NCBI RefSeq assembly: GCF_954871325.1
Contig: NC_088779.1
Location: forward strand, 18,850,846 to 18,914,845
Length of the DNA stretch: 64,000 nucleotides
DNA from: Gordionus sp. m RMFG-2023
Lineage: Eukaryota; Nematomorpha; Gordioida; Chordodea; Parachordodidae
Direction: 5' to 3'
Shown here: piece by piece, positions 60,611 through 64,000 of the stretch
Numbering within the stretch: the first letter of the stretch is position 1
Layout of the letters: every line of letters starts with the position of its first letter
The notes under the pieces: generated by a model
The model's input: the letters and a program-made list of their open reading frames with translations, nothing else
Databases searched by the model: none
What the model was told of the DNA's origin: nothing
Position numbers and translations under genes: made by a program

Positions 60611-61959
60611 TATAATAATATTTTAAAAAAAAGCTTTTTATATAAAGAAAAGTTTAAACCAAAAATTAGAGCCACCTGAGATTGTAAAGGCTAATGACGC
60701 CCATTAGCTAAGGAATCAATTGTTACATATTTCGTTTCGTAAATTAAAACAAAACATCTAATATAATTTATATTTCTGTATTAACTCAAGACAATAATTT
60801 TGACGGATTCATTACTGGAGACTCCAAATTAAGAGTTCTATTGGAAAAGTTAAACAATACTCTCTACCAATAGCCTAAAATTCTCATAAATAATACGAAA
60901 TATTTATATATGAGCAATTCATCTCTTGTCTAAAAATTTCTTCAGTGTATAAATGTATATATAAAGGATATATTAAAACGCCTAGAGAAATTGTACATGC
61001 TTTTGCTAAATTGTAAATAAAAAATTACAGGAATATTTTTACTCTAATTATTAATAAGGTGAAAATTATGATTGAAGCAATCACCTTTTATTTATTTTTT
61101 TCAAGTAAATGCATTCCACTTTGAAAAGTAAAAACATATATTATATTGTATGAATCAATTTTTAAATCATTAAATAGTTTTAAAAAAATGCTTAATACAC
61201 TTAATTCCAAAAAGATTATAAATTAAATACAATTATAAATAAAATAACAAAAAATGCTTAAACCCCAAAATTTACAATAAAGTCATACCTAGCTTGGCGT
61301 AAATGGTATTACCTCTATTTCAAATAATCATAACAAAAAAAGATGCGACAGGAATCTGATCTCAATCATTTTATACATTTTTGTGAAATTTAAGAGGATT
61401 TAATAAGTATAATAAATTTGGAATCCTTCTGTTGAAATCATTTCAAAATGAATTTTGTATTTATAATTGTATTTAATTTTTAATCTTTTTGGGGGGCGCA
61501 TGAAAACATTAGTAAAAAGTCCTTAAGATCCTTTATTTATTGTAATGGTATAAAACTCACGAAAAGAGAGTTAGGATTAAAACACATGGATATCGACTCT
61601 TTTTATTTCAATTAATGGCTAATAATAAAAAAAAATTCATAACTATAATATTTTTTTAAGAATTTTGGGACCTGAAATATTTTTGGAGGCCCTTAATAGT
61701 GGCCAAAAAACTAAGAGGATGAACCTAAATATTTATAAAGGTCACCCCTCACATGGCTCCTCCTGCGGTTACAGCCATGGCGTTACATGCTATTGATGCT
61801 ATTGTCATGGTATACTGGATGATCAGCGCATTTGTAATCATATAAGATTATAATTGGAAGTATTAATTAATTTTTAAAATAAATTTATTTTGTTTTTTTA
61901 GTAAGATTTGAAAGCTCTGAGATATCTGACAAATTTATCACAAAAATTAAGTTCAAATA
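60611..61959. other. AT-rich unassigned DNA
   Basis: No gene is supported. Around 61490 (GGGGGGCGC) and 61750-61790 (GCTCCTCCTGCGGTTACAGC) there are GC-richer patches resembling element ends, but they could not be paired. Confidence 0.45.
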
Positions 61960-61967
61960 GCTTATAA

Positions 61968-64000
61968 CAGTGGCGTCACTAGGGGGGGGGGCGCAGGGGC
62001 TCAAGCCCCCTGAAAAATTTGAATAGCCCCCTGAAGCAAAAAAAAATTTTTTTTTTAATGGTTTCTTAATATCCCCTTAAACTAAAAAGAACTTTTTTTG
62101 ATTGTCCCCTGTTTATTATAATTCTATTAAGTAATATATAGATTTAATTTTATTATTTAAAAATTAATAAGACTATCTAAATTTTATTAGATTAGATTAA
62201 TACATATAAATTATATTTTCACTATGTCAGCTTGCAATCAAATTCTTTGTTAAAAATAAAATATCAATACCATGCATAATGTTTAAATATCAATTTAGCA
62301 TTAACAGTTGAAGTTTAATTGATTTTTATTAATTAAATTATTATATAACGCTAATTAAATAAATATAAAGATTTATTAATTGAAAATTAACAAATTTAAT
62401 ATTGTAAGCCGAGTTTAAAATCACTATTTAAATAAAATGACTTTGCGATTTAAAAATTTAAGCATTAAAGACTTTATGAAAAAAAACTAAAGATAAAAGT
62501 AGCAATAATCTTGAGGACCAAAGAAGAGGATTCAATAATAAAGCTGGTGATGAACAAAGTATATTTTATACAGTTTTTAAAATTCAAACTTTGATTTAGT
62601 TGAAAGACGATTAATTTTAGTTTTAAAAGATATAAATATTGAAAACAAAAATGTTAAAAGAAAGAAAATAGGTAAATAAATTTATATATAAGTCTTTGTC
62701 CAAAATGTTTTGAAAAAATCCTTAAAATTTTCACAAATTAATAACAAAACACTTTGTACATTTAAGTTTTAAAAAATAAAAATTTATTAGTTAATTATCT
62801 ATTTTAATGGAAGGTTTCTTTTTCACTTGATCATAATTGAAGTTATATGTTTTTCCTATTTCCTTCCAATTTTGCCTAATTTCTATAGAATTTCTATTTA
62901 AGTCATTTTTCACCAGAGTATTAAACAATATTGATTTCTTTAGTTTTCAAGTTAAGCAAAAATTTCTTTGCAATATATTTTCTCCTTTCAGGAGCAGGAC
63001 ACTAGAAATGGAAAATTTTTTTAAAATTTTTCTATTATAATCACATAAGGTGATGTCAAAATATTAGCTAAATAAAACATAGTAAATATTTTCTATATAA
63101 ATAGTCAATATCTTAAAAAATCATACACTATTATTCTTTTTACATTAATAAAGATAATATTGGCTAAATGGTTTACTCAATCATTCTTTCATAATTTGAT
63201 AATTATGTATTTATTTGTTTATCCTAACTTAATAATAAACTATATTTTAATAAAAATGCTAAATAAATTTAGAATAGTTTGCTTATTTATATATATTTTT
63301 GAAAAATGGGCACTATAATATGGAATATTACTTTTTATATATTATATTTACAAAAATAAATACACTGAAAAGAAATACATTTTAAAATTAATCTTATTTA
63401 GATTCATTGAATAATGAAGAAAGTGTTATGAATGACATGATTGTAAATAATGTAAGTCTTACATTATAATCTTCTTGATCCAATGAAAGAATACATAATA
63501 TTAAAGGCTTATATTTTAACCTATAATAAAAAACACGAATCTACGTGTAAATCAATAATAGATTTGATAAAAATCTTACCCATAGATATATTCCCTCGTA
63601 TATTTAATTGCCTTAAAATTGCGTTAACTATACCTTTTAATTCCTGCTCATGTGAAAGATCGTTTTCAGCATTAAAACGGGTGAAAACATATCTTCGATC
63701 GACAATGGGTCAGGAACTATTAAATTCGTTGGCTCTATTGAGCATAGAAAAAAATATTATAAATACCATTCCTATAGATCACATTATAGATGAATATGCA
63801 ATAATGACTAGCCGGCGTAGAGAACTTATTTTATAAATAATTTAACCTTATAATTTTTGAAACGCAATTTTAGGCGTTAGTATCTGCGGTAAATATATCG
63901 TTAGGCTTTAATATATTTGAATAATTTCTTCCAAACATAATTTCTTCCAAGATTTTAGGTGTTTTTGCTTTATCAATATATCTATCATACTAGATTCAGG
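61968..64000 (+). mobile_element. hAT element, family 3 copy 3 (runs off the window)
   Basis: Left end CAGTGGCGTCACTAG followed by nine G; subterminal AATAGCCCCCTGAAGC matches the other two copies. The 8 bases before it are GCTTATAA. The right end is not seen before 64000. Unlike the other two copies it retains transposase coding, so it is the most complete member in view. Confidence 0.85.
63483..63836 (+). CDS. hAT transposase C-terminal fragment
   Basis: Open frame of 117 residues ending in a stop. After an N-terminal segment (IDLIKILPIDIFPRIFNCLK) it reads CSCERSFSALKRVKTYLR then STMGQELLNSLALLSIE, the conserved hAT C-terminal dimerisation region of zf-MYM1-type transposases, here with an intact Cys-Glu-Arg-Ser-Phe-Ser core. 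It is most likely the last exon or a truncated remainder: the catalytic region expected before it is not readable in 62-63.4 kb, where GATATAAATATTGAAAACAA and similar A-rich text lies instead. It shows which transposase type moved family 3. Confidence 0.8.
   Translation: MKEYIILKAYILTYNKKHESTCKSIIDLIKILPIDIFPRIFNCLKIALTIPFNSCSCERSFSALKRVKTYLRSTMGQELLNSLALLSIEKNIINTIPIDHIIDEYAIMTSRRRELIL

Overview
This window looks like nuclear DNA of an AT-rich animal; the lineage is not resolved. The evidence is one multi-exon gene with clear homology to animal VAC14, split by small GT-AG introns plus one candidate U12-type AT-AC intron, set among metazoan-type transposons (zf-MYM/hAT and ZBED-like hAT, pogo/Tigger, RTE-like and other LINEs, PIF/Harbinger MITEs, an LTR element). 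There is no sign of bacterial organisation. Intergenic DNA is strongly A+T rich, so GC-rich boxes, G homopolymers and coding stretches stand out.

Layout: 1-2.9 kb, unassigned AT-rich DNA. 2.9-11.4 kb, a block of hAT elements: two copies of one family in opposite orientation (2907-3640 and 7542-9425), a ZBED-like hAT with palindromic subterminal repeats between them (5868-7235), and a decayed relative (9561-11392). 11.4-19.5 kb, mostly featureless, with two MITEs. 19.5-24.3 kb, a hAT copy interrupted by a 5'-truncated RTE-like LINE with an intact 703-aa reverse transcriptase frame. 26.0-28.1 kb, an internally deleted pogo/Tigger element encoding a C-terminal PHD-like finger. 32.7-36.7 kb, two more TIR elements, one carrying a GA-rich microsatellite and a nested Harbinger-type MITE. 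37.7-39.1 kb, a decayed LINE and unidentified coding-like DNA. 40.7-51.4 kb, VAC14. 52.5-55.3 kb, a second copy of the 19.5-kb hAT family without the LINE. 56.1-58.1 kb, a non-coding LTR element on the minus strand. 58.6-64.0 kb, two copies of a third hAT family, the last running off the window end with a recognisable transposase C-terminus.

The only confidently identified host gene is VAC14, the scaffold of the PIKfyve/Fab1-FIG4 lipid kinase/phosphatase complex that controls PtdIns(3,5)P2 on endolysosomes. All 18 exons can be joined in phase to give 842 codons plus a stop. Its introns hold several MITEs. Mobile-element boundaries are best supported where an 8-bp (hAT), TA (pogo), TTA (Harbinger) or 5-bp (LTR) target duplication can be read on both sides; these are given in the entries.
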